A stretch of DNA of 64,000 nucleotides from Manis javanica (lineage: Eukaryota > Chordata > Mammalia > Pholidota > Manidae). Location of the stretch: NCBI RefSeq assembly GCF_040802235.1, contig NC_133158.1, forward strand, positions 161,483,401-161,547,400, written 5' to 3'. Of this stretch, positions 21,905 through 32,390 are shown one piece after another. Under the pieces are notes generated by a model. That model did not search any database. It was given only the letters and a program-made list of their open reading frames with translations, and was not told the DNA's origin. The position numbers were made by a program, and so were the translations under genes. The first letter of the stretch is position 1. The number at the start of each line of letters is the position of its first letter.

Positions 21905-22340
21905 CCACCAGTTCCTGGACTTGCCATTGGAATGAAGAAGGAGATATCTAAGCTGGCCTGTGCATACAGTAAAACAACAAATTTGACTGGATCTATACTG
22001 TTGGAACTCAACCAAGAATTAGGAGAAGTGCAAGTTGCAGCACCCCAAAATCTTGCGACTATAGACTATCTACCGTTAAAAGAACATATGGGATGTGAAC
22101 AGTTCCCAGGAATGTGTTGTTTTAATTTGTCTTATTTTTCTCAAACTATTCAAATTTAGTTAGACAATATCCATCATATCACTGATAAGTTTTCACAAAT
22201 GCCTAGGGTGCCTAACTGGTCTTCATGGTTTCACTGGAGATGGCTAGTAACTGTAGGTCTGCTTTGGTTATGTAGCTGTATTCCTATTACGTTAATGTGT
22301 GTATGCAATTTAATTTAGTAATTTAAGGCCTATACATGCT
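21905..22340 (+). pseudogene. U3 retroviral envelope TM remnant
   Basis: The copy shows the same order as U2, with C-x6-CC kept at 22094-22120 (CEQFPGMCC). A TAG near 22157 truncates it before the membrane-proximal segment, and the downstream Trp-rich part is readable only as decayed sequence. Confidence 0.68.
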
Positions 22341-22947
22341 TATGTTACTCTACAAGAAGATATGTCAAAGAAATAATCAATATTCCCATGTTTTCTTCTG
22401 TTTGCTACTTCTATAGCTTTTCTTCTTCCTTCCTAATTACAACCCTTAAGTAGAATTCGTGCCTCATATTGAAATTACCGAGTATCATAATTCTTCCAAG
22501 TGGTAAAGATACCTCAAGACAAATGCTGGGCATAGAAGCCACAGGGCATAAATCTGCAAAGAAGTAAAAAGCTAACCTTTTCAAACAATATGGCTTCTCT
22601 CTCACTTACCAACTTTACATTTCCCTGAATGGCCCCAGATGACTGGTCAGCCAGAGACGGTAAGATTCCTCAAGGGAGGAACAACCTAAGACAGGCACAG
22701 TCGCAGGGCGGCCATCAGGTGAGAAATTGGGGATCCCTGTTTTGAGAGAAATCTTCTGCATCTGTGGATGTTTTGTTGTCCTTGTCTAGCTTGGATTAAT
22801 ACTTAGTCTATAGGTGCACACCTGATCATCTACATTTGCTCTCTTACAGCACTAAACTATGTTTTCTACCTTTATCTTGTATCTACCTACCACTTCAGCA
22901 CTTTATTAAAAATAATAATAATAATAATAATAATAATAAGGGAGAAA

Positions 22948-23263
22948 TGTGGGATTCACATATAAATCAAGTATAAAAATCAAATGAATATTCATATTTG
23001 ACCTGATTGTTTAGAGTTTATAATGCGTGATCAAAACCGAAAGTTTCTGTGATGACTGCCCTTGTACTGTTCACCATGTAAGAACTTATTCACTATGTAA
23101 GAATTTGTTCACCATGTAAGAACTTGTTCGTTATGCTTCAGATGATTGGAGGCTGTTGAGAATTAGGCTTGGGGTTGATTAATGATTGTGCATTGAGTCC
23201 CCTATACAGAACTTTATTGTTGTTAACAACCATTTGATCAATAAATATGAGAGATGCCCTCTC
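22948..23263 (+). repeat. U3 LTR segment
   Basis: It starts TGTGGGATTCAC after an (AAT)n run and purine tract. AATAAA at 23240-23245 is followed by the poly(A) site at 23263. Over this part it is close to U2. Confidence 0.65.
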
Positions 23264-23279
23264 AAAAAAAAAAAAAAAA

Positions 23280-24027
23280 CATAAATCAGGGAAGGCAATA
23301 TGATGTGTGCTAAATGGGACTGCCAACTGTAAGGTAGTCAAAAAAGGAATCCCTCAGAGATGGTGACATCTGAGTAAGGAGAAAGGGAACAAGTCATAGA
23401 GCTATCTTGGAAAAAGCATGCATGGTAAAGGAAAAGGAAAGAACAAATGTACAATGTTCCTGAGAACATTGAGGAAAAGCAAGAATGTCAGTGTAGCTAG
23501 AACAGAATTAGCAAGGGGTATGGTAGATGAAGTCAGAAAGTAACAGGGAGTCTGATCATGCAGGGCCTTCTAAGCCAGAGTAATACTTTTGGATTTTCCT
23601 CTAACAAAAAAGGAAAGCCACTGGAAGGTTTTGAGCTAGTGTGCTGAAAGCACACTGAAAAAAGGCAAGGGTGGAAGCAGGGAGAACAAGAGAGAAACAG
23701 GAGAAAAATGAAGGTGATCTGGACTGAAGTAATAACTAAAAGAAAGAAGTGTAGGAAGTTCATAAATTCAGTTTTAAACATAGTTTGACATGCTTATTAG
23801 ACATCTAGTAGAGATATCAAGTAGGCTACAAGATGTATCTGGAATTAAAGGAAGAGGTCTGGGCTATAGATTTAAGTTAGGTTCTATGAATTAGACTGAA
23901 CATCACCAAGGGAGTCAAGGTATATAGGAAAGAGAAAGGTCTAAGGATTGAGTACTAAAGAATTCCCAACACTAGGATGTTAGGGAGATGAGAAGAACCA
24001 GAAAAGCAGTTGAAGAATGACCAGCAG
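23280..24027 (+). other. Intronic sequence, no gene seen
   Basis: This A- and G-rich stretch has no open frame of note. The phrase around 23550-23650 ('catgcagggccttct...ggattttcct') resembles an ancient mammalian interspersed repeat, but I cannot assign the family. No CEP70 exon is visible on the minus strand. Confidence 0.5.
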
Positions 24028-25926
24028 TGAATTCAGCAAAGTTGCAGGACACAAAATTAATACACAGCAATCTGTTGCATTCCTATATACTAACAAACAG
24101 AAAGAGAAATCCAGAAAACAACTCCAATTACAATTGCATCAAAAATAATTAAATACCTAGGAATAAACCTAAGCAAGGAGGTGAAAGACCTGTACTCTGA
24201 AAACTACAAGAAACTCATGAGAGAAATTAAAGAAGACACCAAAAGATGGAAATCTCTATTCCATGCTCATGGATAGGAAGAATTAATATTGTCAAAATAG
24301 CCATTCCGCCCAAAGCGATTTACAGATTCAATGCAACCCCTATCAAAATACAAAGAACATTCTTCAAAGAAATAGAACATAGTTCTAAAATTCATATGGA
24401 ACCAAAAAAGATACTGAATAGTCAAAGCAATCCTAAGAAAGAAGAACAAGGCTAGGGGGGTTACACTCCATGATTTCAAGCTCTACTACAAAGCTATAGT
24501 AATCAAAACAATTTGGTACTGGCACCAAGAACAAACTCATAGATCAACAGAACGGAATAGAGAGCCCAGATATAAACCTACACATCTATGGTCAATTAAT
24601 ATAGGATGAAGGAGCCATGAATATACAATGGGGGAAATGACAGCCTCTTCAACAGCTGGTGCTGGGAAAACTGGACAACTACATGTAAAAAAATGAAACT
24701 GGATTATTGTCTAACTACATACACAAAAGTAAACTTGAAATGGATCAAAGACCTGAATGTAAGTCATGAAACCATAAAACTCCTAGAAGAAAAAATAGGC
24801 AAAAATCTCTTGACTATAAACATGAGCAACTTTTTCCTGAACACATCTCCTCGGGCAAGGGAAACAAAATGAACAAGTGGGACTACATCAAGCTAAAAAT
24901 GTACAAGTGGGACTACATCAAGCTAAAAAGCATTTGTACAGCAAAGGACACCATCAGCAGAACAAAAAGGCATCCTACAGTATGGGAGAACATATTCATA
25001 AATGACTCATCTAATAAGGTGTTAACATCCAAAATACATAAAGACTCATACACTTTAACATCGAAAAAACAAGATAAAAAAATGGGTGGAGGACCTGAAT
25101 AGACAGACACTTCTCCAAAGAAGAAATACAATTGCTCAACAGGCACATGAAAAGATGCTCCACATCTCTAATCATCAGGGAAATGCAAATTAAAACCACA
25201 ATGAAGTATCACCTCATACCAGTTAGGATGGCCACTATCCAAAAGACAAGAAACAACAAATGCTGGCAAGGATGCAGAGAAATAGGAACCCACCTACACT
25301 GTTGGTGGGACTGCAAATTCGTGCAACTGCTGTGGAAAGCAGTATGGAGGTTCTTCAAAAAACTAAAAATAGAAATACCATTTCATGCAGTAATTCCACT
25401 ACTAGGAATTTGTCCAAAGAAAACAAAACCCCTGATTCAAAAAGATATATGCACCCCATGTTTATCACCATACTGTTTGCAATACCCAAGATATGAAAGA
25501 AACCTAAGTGTCCATCAACAAATGAATGGATAAAGATGTGGTACATACACATAATGGAATATTATTCAGCCACAAAAAGAAAAGAAATCCTGCCATTTGC
25601 AACAACATGGATGGATCTAGAGGGTATTATGCTCAATGAAATAAGCCTGGTGGAGAAAGATAAACACCGTATGACTTCACTTATTTGTGGAATATAAAAA
25701 CAAAGCAAAACAGAAGGAACAAAACAGCATTAGACTCATAGACACTGAGAAGTGACCAGTGGTTACCAAGGGGGAGGGGAGTGGGTGGAGGTGGCAGGGA
25801 AGGGGCGGGGGACTGTTGAACCACTATGATGTGATTTGACAATAAAAAAATAAGAATAATTTTTTAAAAATAAAAACAAAAACAAAATAAATAAATAAAT
25901 GCTTCCACAGTAAAAAAAAAAAAAAA
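24028..25926 (+). mobile_element. L1 D: middle-aged 5'-truncated L1
   Basis: It starts inside the ORF2 RT region just after the catalytic motif ('cagcaaagttgcagga') and runs through the C-terminal region (knuckle remnant [18 protein letters not shown] at about 25261-25315), the ORF2 end and a short 3' UTR. The end is an AAATA-repeat-rich stretch and an A tract at about 25912-25926. Several frameshifts occur, and a local duplication of 'gtgggactacatcaagctaaaa' type sequence is at 24878-24930. Target-site duplications are not clear. Confidence 0.85.
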
Positions 25927-26087
25927 GTGGGATTAGAGGAAAACCAGAAGAGAGGATTTCTGGAAACCAAGTGAAGAAAGAATTTCAAGGAGACAAGTAT
26001 AGGTCAAGTAAGCTAAGCAGCATGAAGTCACCTATAACCTAATGGGTGTTTTTATACTACCATGTAAGAAAATACATAACCCAGTAC

Positions 26088-26268
26088 CTGTAAAGCTTTA
26101 TGTTCTTTGTGAAGATCTTTTATTTTATTCAGTTGTTGGCAAACCCTATTTAGGGATTCATCTTCCAATTCACCAATTTTGGATTTCACACTCTCCATAA
26201 TTTGTTCCAAGTCATTAGCTCGTTGTTCCTGATTTGCTGCTTGGCTTTGTTGTAGCTGAACTTCATTT
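26088..26268 (-). CDS. CEP70: CEP70 coding exon (fourth recognised)
   Basis: On the minus strand a TTTTTAG acceptor precedes the exon (first base 26268) and CAG|GTACTGG ends it (last base 26088). It adds one base to a split codon, then reads [20 protein letters not shown] and on through [18 protein letters not shown] to HKALQ. This is the coiled-coil region of CEP70, a centrosomal protein that binds gamma-tubulin and helps organise microtubules and cilia. The exon is 181 bp and ends in phase 0. No further CEP70 exon lies between here and base 1, so the gene must continue beyond the window. Confidence 0.92.
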
Positions 26269-26584
26269 CTAAAAAGACACACAATTCCTATGCTTAGTAA
26301 TAAAAATAAATCACTTCAACAAACATACACATGTAACCACATAATGAATTCTAAAATTTCTTTGCATTCTCAAAATTTCTATCTTACAACACACACCAAT
26401 AAAAGAAATATAGGATACATATCTAAGTATTACCAAAAGATTTACTTATTAAAAATATTTTGTAAATTTAATATTTAATCAAAATAGAAAATTAAATTTC
26501 AAGATACTTTTCAAGGCCATTATTTCCAGAATGCATACCACTTGTATACAAACAATTCAAGAGATTATTTTTCCATTTTTTTAC

Positions 26585-26708
26585 TTAAGCTGCTGATTAG
26601 TTTCTATGAGCTCCTGGATCATGTTCTGTTGACGTGCTGTTCCTTCCATCAATGTTTTCAAATTTTGTCTCATTCTCTGTGATGACTGTTTGTCAAAAAT
26701 GATGAGAT
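26585..26708 (-). CDS. CEP70: CEP70 coding exon (third recognised)
   Basis: The acceptor ATGTAG lies before 26708 and the donor GTAAAA after 26585. The 124-bp exon reads (D)[19 protein letters not shown], then [20 protein letters not shown]. It ends with two bases that join the next exon to form a Lys codon. The sequence is characteristic of CEP70 just before its main coiled coil. Phases agree with both neighbouring exons. Confidence 0.93.
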
Positions 26709-26812
26709 CTACATTTTTTTGAAATATAATACCAATAGTAAAAATAAAGGTAAGGCCAAAAAAAATTTAAGATAAAATTTTTTTTAAGGGAACAAGAATA
26801 GGATCTGATTAC

Positions 26813-26903
26813 CATTAAGATCTGGTCTTTTGACTAGAGACAAAGGTCTTAGGCCATGCGTCATCAACTGCACATTTATGCTTTCCCATTCTGCTTCCTC
26901 CCG
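26813..26903 (-). CDS. CEP70: CEP70 coding exon (second recognised)
   Basis: The acceptor TATAG precedes 26903 and the donor AATG|GTAATC follows 26813. The 91-bp exon reads [20 protein letters not shown], then [10 protein letters not shown], plus one base of an Asp codon finished in the next exon. This matches the conserved N-terminal part of CEP70. It is only 104 bp from the next exon. Confidence 0.92.
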
Positions 26904-28604
26904 CTATACTCAAAAGGAGAGAGAAATGGATCAACTTTAAGATACAAAGTAAAGAAATATCCTCTCATACATAATTTCCTTTGTAGATTTTTTTGTATTT
27001 TTCAGAATAACAGCTTTTCTTCTGAAAGTTGAATATGAATTTTTTATGCACATATTATGATTAAAATGAAAACATTTGTTTCTAACAAAATTGGCAGAAT
27101 AAAAAGGATGTAAATAAGCACAAATAATTACATTATGTAATTCCAGAATACTCATTCATAGGCCAACAACAACAAAAAAACACCTTGTGATTCCAGTGAA
27201 CCAAACAGACTTCAGGTTTTTTACTTAACTGAACCAGACTAGGCCCCACTCAAAAGAAACAGCTGCAAATTAGGTTATGCTAATTGAAGAGTAAAGAAAA
27301 GGTTAGTCACTCACAGACAAGTGTCACTTTAACAAAGGCTAGGGTCATAAAAAAATCTGCCTAGAGCCAATTATTTAGATAGTTCCCTGTTCAACTGAGG
27401 AAGTCTAACAAAAAAAAAGTCTGTACATGCAGGTAACGATTCTAGTAGAATCACTCTGAAAGACACTCTCAAGTTTTATATCCCTCATTCTAAATATGTA
27501 TTTACACCAGAAACCTGAGATGGGAACTCTTAACTCTCTAAATTAAGTGAACAAAAATATAACAATGGGAAAAAAAGAATTAAGAACATAAAATACACAT
27601 AAGAATAGAAAGACATGATTGGGGAAAAAAATGACACATTTAAATCCATGGTATTAATAGTTTAATGCTGGCTTTTAATGGGCATAGAATGGTCACTGTA
27701 TGAAGTGCTTTACTTGCTCGCTTTTTAGTGTATTAAAGTATATTTGTGAAAAAGCAATCTGAGTGAACTTTCAATGTTTAAAGGCTTGCAAAAATATATA
27801 ATTTATACATAAATTCACTTTTATTAGTGGTATAGTATGTAAATACTATAATAGCTTAAAGATTAATAATTCATAATAGACAAAACTGAATACAAGTGTC
27901 ACTCTTTATTTCCAAATGTCCCTCAGATATTATAGACAATACCAAGACAAATAAGGAACAAATTATCCTGATGACTCTGACAGCACTGTGACTCAGAGCC
28001 AAATAAATCTTTCCTTTTGGTTGCTGACTTTCTTCCCCTTCTGTATCCTTTCTACAACCTTCTCCCTTATTTATGCTTTAGGTCTTCTGGTCACAAAGAT
28101 CAATGACACAGAACTAAAATTACTATTGGTATCTGTTTTAGGAGGCAAAATCTCTGTGTGGATATCTCAGTTTATGTGTACTATGACTCATAAAAAACAA
28201 AACTTGTTGCAAATAATAACATCACACATTTTGGATGATCAAATCATACATATTGTTCTGATACCTCTTTTTAAGAGAAAGAATAATGTAACTGTTTGCA
28301 AATTCTGAAAATAGCTGAGAATGGCATTTTCCAAAGTATGTACTGCAGAACATTAATCTAATGATATGTTCATCAGACTAGTCTTACATAGGTAGGAAAT
28401 ACCATACACTAAAGCCTCCTTTTGGAGAATAGTCATATTGTGAAGTCTTAGAAAAATGAAATCACTTAATAGTCTTTACCCTAGACATTTCTAAAAATTA
28501 TTTTACTGAAGAATCCTTTTAAAGTAAGATAATTCACATTTGTAGATATAATATTCTTTGACTCATACTTTGAGAAACACTGGCTTCAAACATTTCAGGT
28601 TTAC
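26904..28604. other. CEP70 intron, no gene
   Basis: AT-rich intronic sequence. The part 28300-28585, ending 'tttgagaaacactgg', may be a decayed DNA-transposon fragment, but I cannot name it. No open frame with support is present. Confidence 0.5.
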
Positions 28605-28731
28605 CTGTTTTTCATTCATGAGTCTGTTTGATGATTTACTGGACTCCTGGGCTTCAGAAACTGTTGGAGATACAGTTTCTTTTGCAGAATCAAAAGAAGC
28701 AGAGACTGGCAATTTAAAAATTTTGAGTTGC
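28605..28731 (-). CDS. CEP70: CEP70 N-terminal coding exon (first recognised)
   Basis: On the minus strand TTTAG precedes 28731 and AAACAG|GTAAAC ends the exon at 28605. The frame that joins the next exon reads LPVSASFDSAKETVSPTVSE and on to AQESSKSSNRLMNEKQ, resembling the variable N-terminus of CEP70. It enters with one base of a split codon and has no in-frame ATG except the Met four codons before its end. Translation therefore starts in an exon further 5' (higher coordinates) that I did not find, or at that late Met. Confidence 0.8.
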
Positions 28732-29790
28732 CTAAATTAAAAAAGAAAAAGTGCAATAGGTGTTAAAGGAAATTATATTTAAAAGAACCTAGTACTGGCC
28801 AATTTAAGTCATTCCCATAACAAAACTTTTATGACTTCTTAGAAAGCTGATCTTAAGAATGATTAGAATAAACCCTATCTTATCATGTTCTCCCATCAAA
28901 ATAAAACATGGGGTTTTACAAGTAAGACCACACACAAAGAAAACTGTTTCAATTAGATAACATGAAAAACATGTGATGCTATTAAATAAACTGTTATCTT
29001 TTGGAAGCTGCTACCCCAAAAACCTAAAATTGTGCCTGACCAAAAGTTATAGGCCAGTCTAACAATTCACTGAATTAATTCCAAGGGTGAATGAAATGCC
29101 ACTTTCTTGGGTGGTCTTTATTTTTAAGTAGATCAGAAGCTAGCAACGAAATATTGTGTTTGACTGGTACATACAAAAGTTTATATTCAGTCTATTCTAC
29201 CATCACTTGCTTATCTAAGACTTTGCCCTCCATAGGAAAAAGCTTTCTTGGCTTCTTTGATTTATAGGTATAATTCCTCCTTTCCAAGAGGCACAATCAC
29301 ATTCAATAGCATCATGGAACTTCAGAAATTGAGAGGACCTCGGAAATAAATTCAAAATCTAGCTACCCATAGCTGACAGTAAAGAATGTAGGAAGAGTTG
29401 TACCAATATATCTGATACTACAAAAATCTGAGACCCAAAGAAATGAAATGATTTTCCCAGGATGATTCAAAGTAGGCCTCCTTGTGCCAATTCAGTATTT
29501 CTTCCAAAATACCCTTCTGACCTTCTAGATCTGCTTTAGATAGTGAAACCCACCTGAACAATTTACTAGCCACCAATAATTTATTTTCACCTAAATCTAA
29601 TAACATGTACAAATTTTCAAGTTCTACCATTTTTACAGCTTGACATCAGAATACTCTCTCCCCTTTAAACTTTCATCTTTTTCAACAATTCAATCACCCA
29701 CTATGTTCATCTGTCCCATATTTAAGTAAAGATCCTTTTCAAAAATATCAGCCAACTACAGCTGTCACCACCTTCAAGCTAGTTTAACTT
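28732..29790. other. CEP70 intron, possible ancient repeat, no gene
   Basis: The segment 29310-29520 (aacttcagaaattgagagg ... aaagaaatgaaatgattttccc) recalls the 3' end of ancient CR1/L3 or MIR-class repeats ending in 'gacccaaagaaatg', but the match is weak. Nothing else was recognised. Confidence 0.35.
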
Positions 29791-30400
29791 TTTTTTAGAA
29801 AAATTTTCAATACACAAAAGTAGAGGGAACATAATAAATCCATGAATACAACTTCAATGATAACCAACATTCTTCCATTTCTTGATCATTTCTTCCTCAT
29901 CCACTTATATTTTAGTATACACCTCTAATAAACACAAACTCTAAAACATAACTTCAATACAATTCACCCAAAATCAGTAATAAATCCTTATTACCACTTA
30001 GTATCTAGTCCATGTTCAATTTCCCCTCAAAGTGTCTTTACAATGTCTTATTTTAATTTTTTTCCAGATCAGGATCCAAACAAGGTCCCCATATAGCACT
30101 CTTAAATTTCTTTTAATCCGTAACAGTCCCACTGCCCCACTACTTTTTAAACTGTCATTTATTTGTTGAAAAAATAGGCCATTTGTCTTGCTGAAACATC
30201 CACATTTCAGATTTGTCTTACTGTATTCTTATCATTCAACATATTTCTTCATCACCTCTATTTCTTGTAACTAGTTACATCTAGAGGCTTTATTAAATTC
30301 AGGTTCACTATTTTTTGACAAGAATAATTCAGAGGTGATTCTGTGTTCTTCCTACTGCATCACCATCTGGAGTTACCCAGAGTTTTAAGTGGGAAGAAAA
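29791..30400 (-). repeat. Ancient L1 3'-end-like fragment, antisense
   Basis: Sequence such as 'caatacacaaaagtagaggg' and the T-rich downstream part resemble the reverse complement of old mammalian L1 3' UTRs. It is decayed, has no frame and no clear ends. Confidence 0.45.
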
Positions 30401-30699
30401 TACCGGGTAGACCATATATAAGTGTGATATGTATCAATATGAGAATCTCCCAAAGGAAGTGGAGCCGCACATTCTGACAATCTCCCTAACAGCTACACTA
30501 GACCTCCTTCAAATCTTCACGACGTCATCTCCCTCCAGGCTCAAGGCCTGGGCACTCTTGACTTCTTTGCTTAATTAAGTCATACTTGATTTTAGGTCTT
30601 GACTCAACTTTCCTTCTTCAGGGAAATGACCCCTGATCCTATAACTAGATCAGGTCCTCTTGTTAATGCTTTTATAGCACCATAAAAAATAAAGTATAG

Positions 30700-30842
30700 G
30701 GGACTCTCTTGTCCCCTCCTGGCGTAAGGAGCTCTGTCCTCTCACTTTATCTTTAAGTAAAAGCCTCTCTTTGCTCTCCCTACCTTGAGTGTTTGTGAAG
30801 TAAATTCTTCGACTCTGCAAACAAGAACCCCGGCATCATTTC
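30700..30842 (+). repeat. Retroviral R-U5 at 5' end of the processed copy
   Basis: Bases 30700 to about 30780 (gggactctcttgtcccctcc ... tttgctctcc) match 31929-32012, so they are R. The following 60 bases to the primer-binding site are absent from the right end, as expected for U5. U3 is missing on this side. Confidence 0.8.
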
Positions 30843-30860
30843 TGGGAGCTTGTCCGGGAT
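30843..30860 (+). other. tRNA primer-binding site, proline-tRNA-like
   Basis: TGGGAGCTTGTCCGGGAT resembles the 18-base proline-tRNA primer-binding site of gammaretrovirus-like elements with two differences. It lies directly after U5. Confidence 0.78.
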
Positions 30861-30870
30861 ATCTTAGGAA

Positions 30871-31440
30871 ATGGGAACTTCCTCTTCAAATTTAAAGCCA
30901 GACACACTTCTATCATGCATTCTGAAGAATTAGGAGCAATTTGATCCCCTAACCCTGAAAAAGAAGTGCCTTATCTTCTGCATACAAGCCTGGCCTCAAT
31001 ACAAATTCTCTGATTGGAGAGGCTTGGCCCCTGAGAGAAGTATACAATATAGTAAGTGTGTTACAGAGTGTATACCTACACATGGCTTGAAAATCTTTAT
31101 GGACTTCCAAAAGCAAGTCCAACTATGTCAGGCTCAGAAGTCCCATGGACTACTATGATATGGAGCTGAGTTTCTAAACCCTTTTGAAGTCATAAAACTG
31201 CAAATGGTGATAGAAATGGAACCCAAGATAGAAGTGCCCATCTTCTGAGGCCCTCTCCACTGACCAGTGATGGAGACATAGCTGCACCCGTTACTGTGAC
31301 CCCTTCTCAGCATGAAGCAGCCAGAGCGGTCATCGCCCCTTTCCCTAGCACCAGCTAGAGTACCTATCTGTACAGGGGGGAATGAGACAGGGACTGTGGG
31401 CTTAGACAGAGTAGGGTGAGGGTCTCTGGGAAAAAAAAAC
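30871..31440 (+). pseudogene. Fused gag-start and env-tail remnants
   Basis: An ATG at 30871 opens a short stretch resembling the matrix part of a gammaretrovirus-like gag, with stops and frameshifts. Near 31130-31200 it switches to sequence resembling the end of an envelope cytoplasmic tail, running to about 31350. Everything between, including pol, is missing. No functional product is possible. Confidence 0.6.
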
Positions 31441-31589
31441 AAAGCAAGACAATCCATTGTGAGATTTGCTTTGGCCTGCTGGGGGGCCCAGCTTATTTTT
31501 CTGACTTTACCCAGGTGTTGCTCTTCTTCCTCCAGCCCTAATTAAGTGATTTGCAACCTGGGCAACTTAATAAAAAAGCCCAAAACAAT

Positions 31590-32012
31590 GTAGTAAAAAC
31601 AGGAAGGATTCCATCTTGAAGATAAGACTGCATTTTAAAACCCAATTAGTTAAAAAGTAAGTTTCTTAACATACTCTTTAACAAACAGACAATAACTCAG
31701 CCCACCTTGGGAGCAAAGCAGGCAGTCTTGATTGATATGCTTCCAGACCAGGAAGCTGCTCTCTTGGGAAGAAATCAGAGCTGTAAATTTCTTGTAAATA
31801 ACCAGGAAGACTAACAAGAAACTTAATGTCTCTTCAAAGATAAACATTTTGGGACCACTTAGCAGGTGTACATCTCTAGCCCTTTGTCTCTCAACCGCCT
31901 ATAAAACCCTTACACAACACACCACCCTGGGGCTCTCTTGTCCCTTCCAGGTGTGAGCCAGGAGCTCTGTCCTCTCACTTTCTCTAAATAAAAGCCTCTC
32001 ACTTGCTCTCCT
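31590..32012 (+). repeat. Retroviral U3-R at 3' end of the processed copy
   Basis: U3 probably begins near TGTAGTAAAA at about 31590. TATAAAA is at 31900-31906, the R start at 31929 is 29 bases downstream, AATAAA is at 31987-31992 and the poly(A) site is at 32012. Spacing fits a functional core promoter and poly(A) signal at the time of insertion. U5 is absent on this side. Confidence 0.75.
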
Positions 32013-32038
32013 AAAAAAAAAAAAAGAGTAAAGTATAG

Positions 32039-32390
32039 ACGATTAGAGTTCAGAGTCAGGTGGTCTAAGTGAACTGGATACCAGCTTAACCATTTATTAA
32101 ACTGTGCGACATGGACAAACTTGTTAACATTTCTAGGCATTGATTTCTTCATTTGTAAAAGAGAGAACATAGTCTACACCTCATGGGTTGAATTAAATCA
32201 GAAAGTACATCAAAAGTACTTTAATGAATCTTAGCTAATCATACAATCATATATTATCTTAGACTTCTCCTAAAAATCACTCAGATAATTTTTGATACAA
32301 GTCATTTTTTATAAATATATCTAGATTAGACTAAATTCCATAAAGATCAGTAGTCTACTTTTCGGTAATGGTAGAATAGACAACCCTGCC
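32039..32390. other. CEP70 intron, nothing recognised
   Basis: AT-rich sequence without open frames or repeat families that I can name. Confidence 0.4.

Larger units (their letters stand above)
21653..23279 (+). mobile_element. Tail unit U3: third env-LTR copy without L1
   Basis: The copy begins 'ggcagttcc' directly after the poly(A) of U2, at the position equivalent to the internal A-tract boundary of U1 and U2. It ends with AATAAA (23240) and poly(A) 23264-23279. It therefore lacks both L1 and the first 145 bp of the tail. It may be a separate 5'-truncated insertion into the A tail, or an A-tract-mediated duplication. It is as diverged from U2 as U1 is in the env part, so it is not a recent copy. 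Confidence 0.8.
30690..32038 (+). mobile_element. Processed endogenous-retrovirus copy (R-U5 ... U3-R-poly(A))
   Basis: The left end starts exactly where the R region would start (30700) and continues R, U5, a primer-binding site, a gag start remnant, an internal deletion, an env-tail remnant, U3, and R ending at the poly(A) site with a 13-A tract (32013-32025). The 10-bp string taaagtatag flanks it (30690-30699 and 32029-32038). This is the anatomy of a retroviral genomic RNA copied by L1 machinery, not of an integrated provirus. It lies in the first intron of CEP70 and has no intact gene. Confidence 0.82.

Noticed and set aside
21653..23279. APOBEC-type G-to-A hypermutation of U3
   Set aside because: At most informative sites U1 also has A, so the G in U2 is the private state. 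A-to-G change in U2 and U1 fits better, although a wider alignment is needed.
31134..31457. 107-codon minus-strand frame within the processed retroviral copy
   Set aside because: It is antisense to the env-tail remnant and has no independent support.
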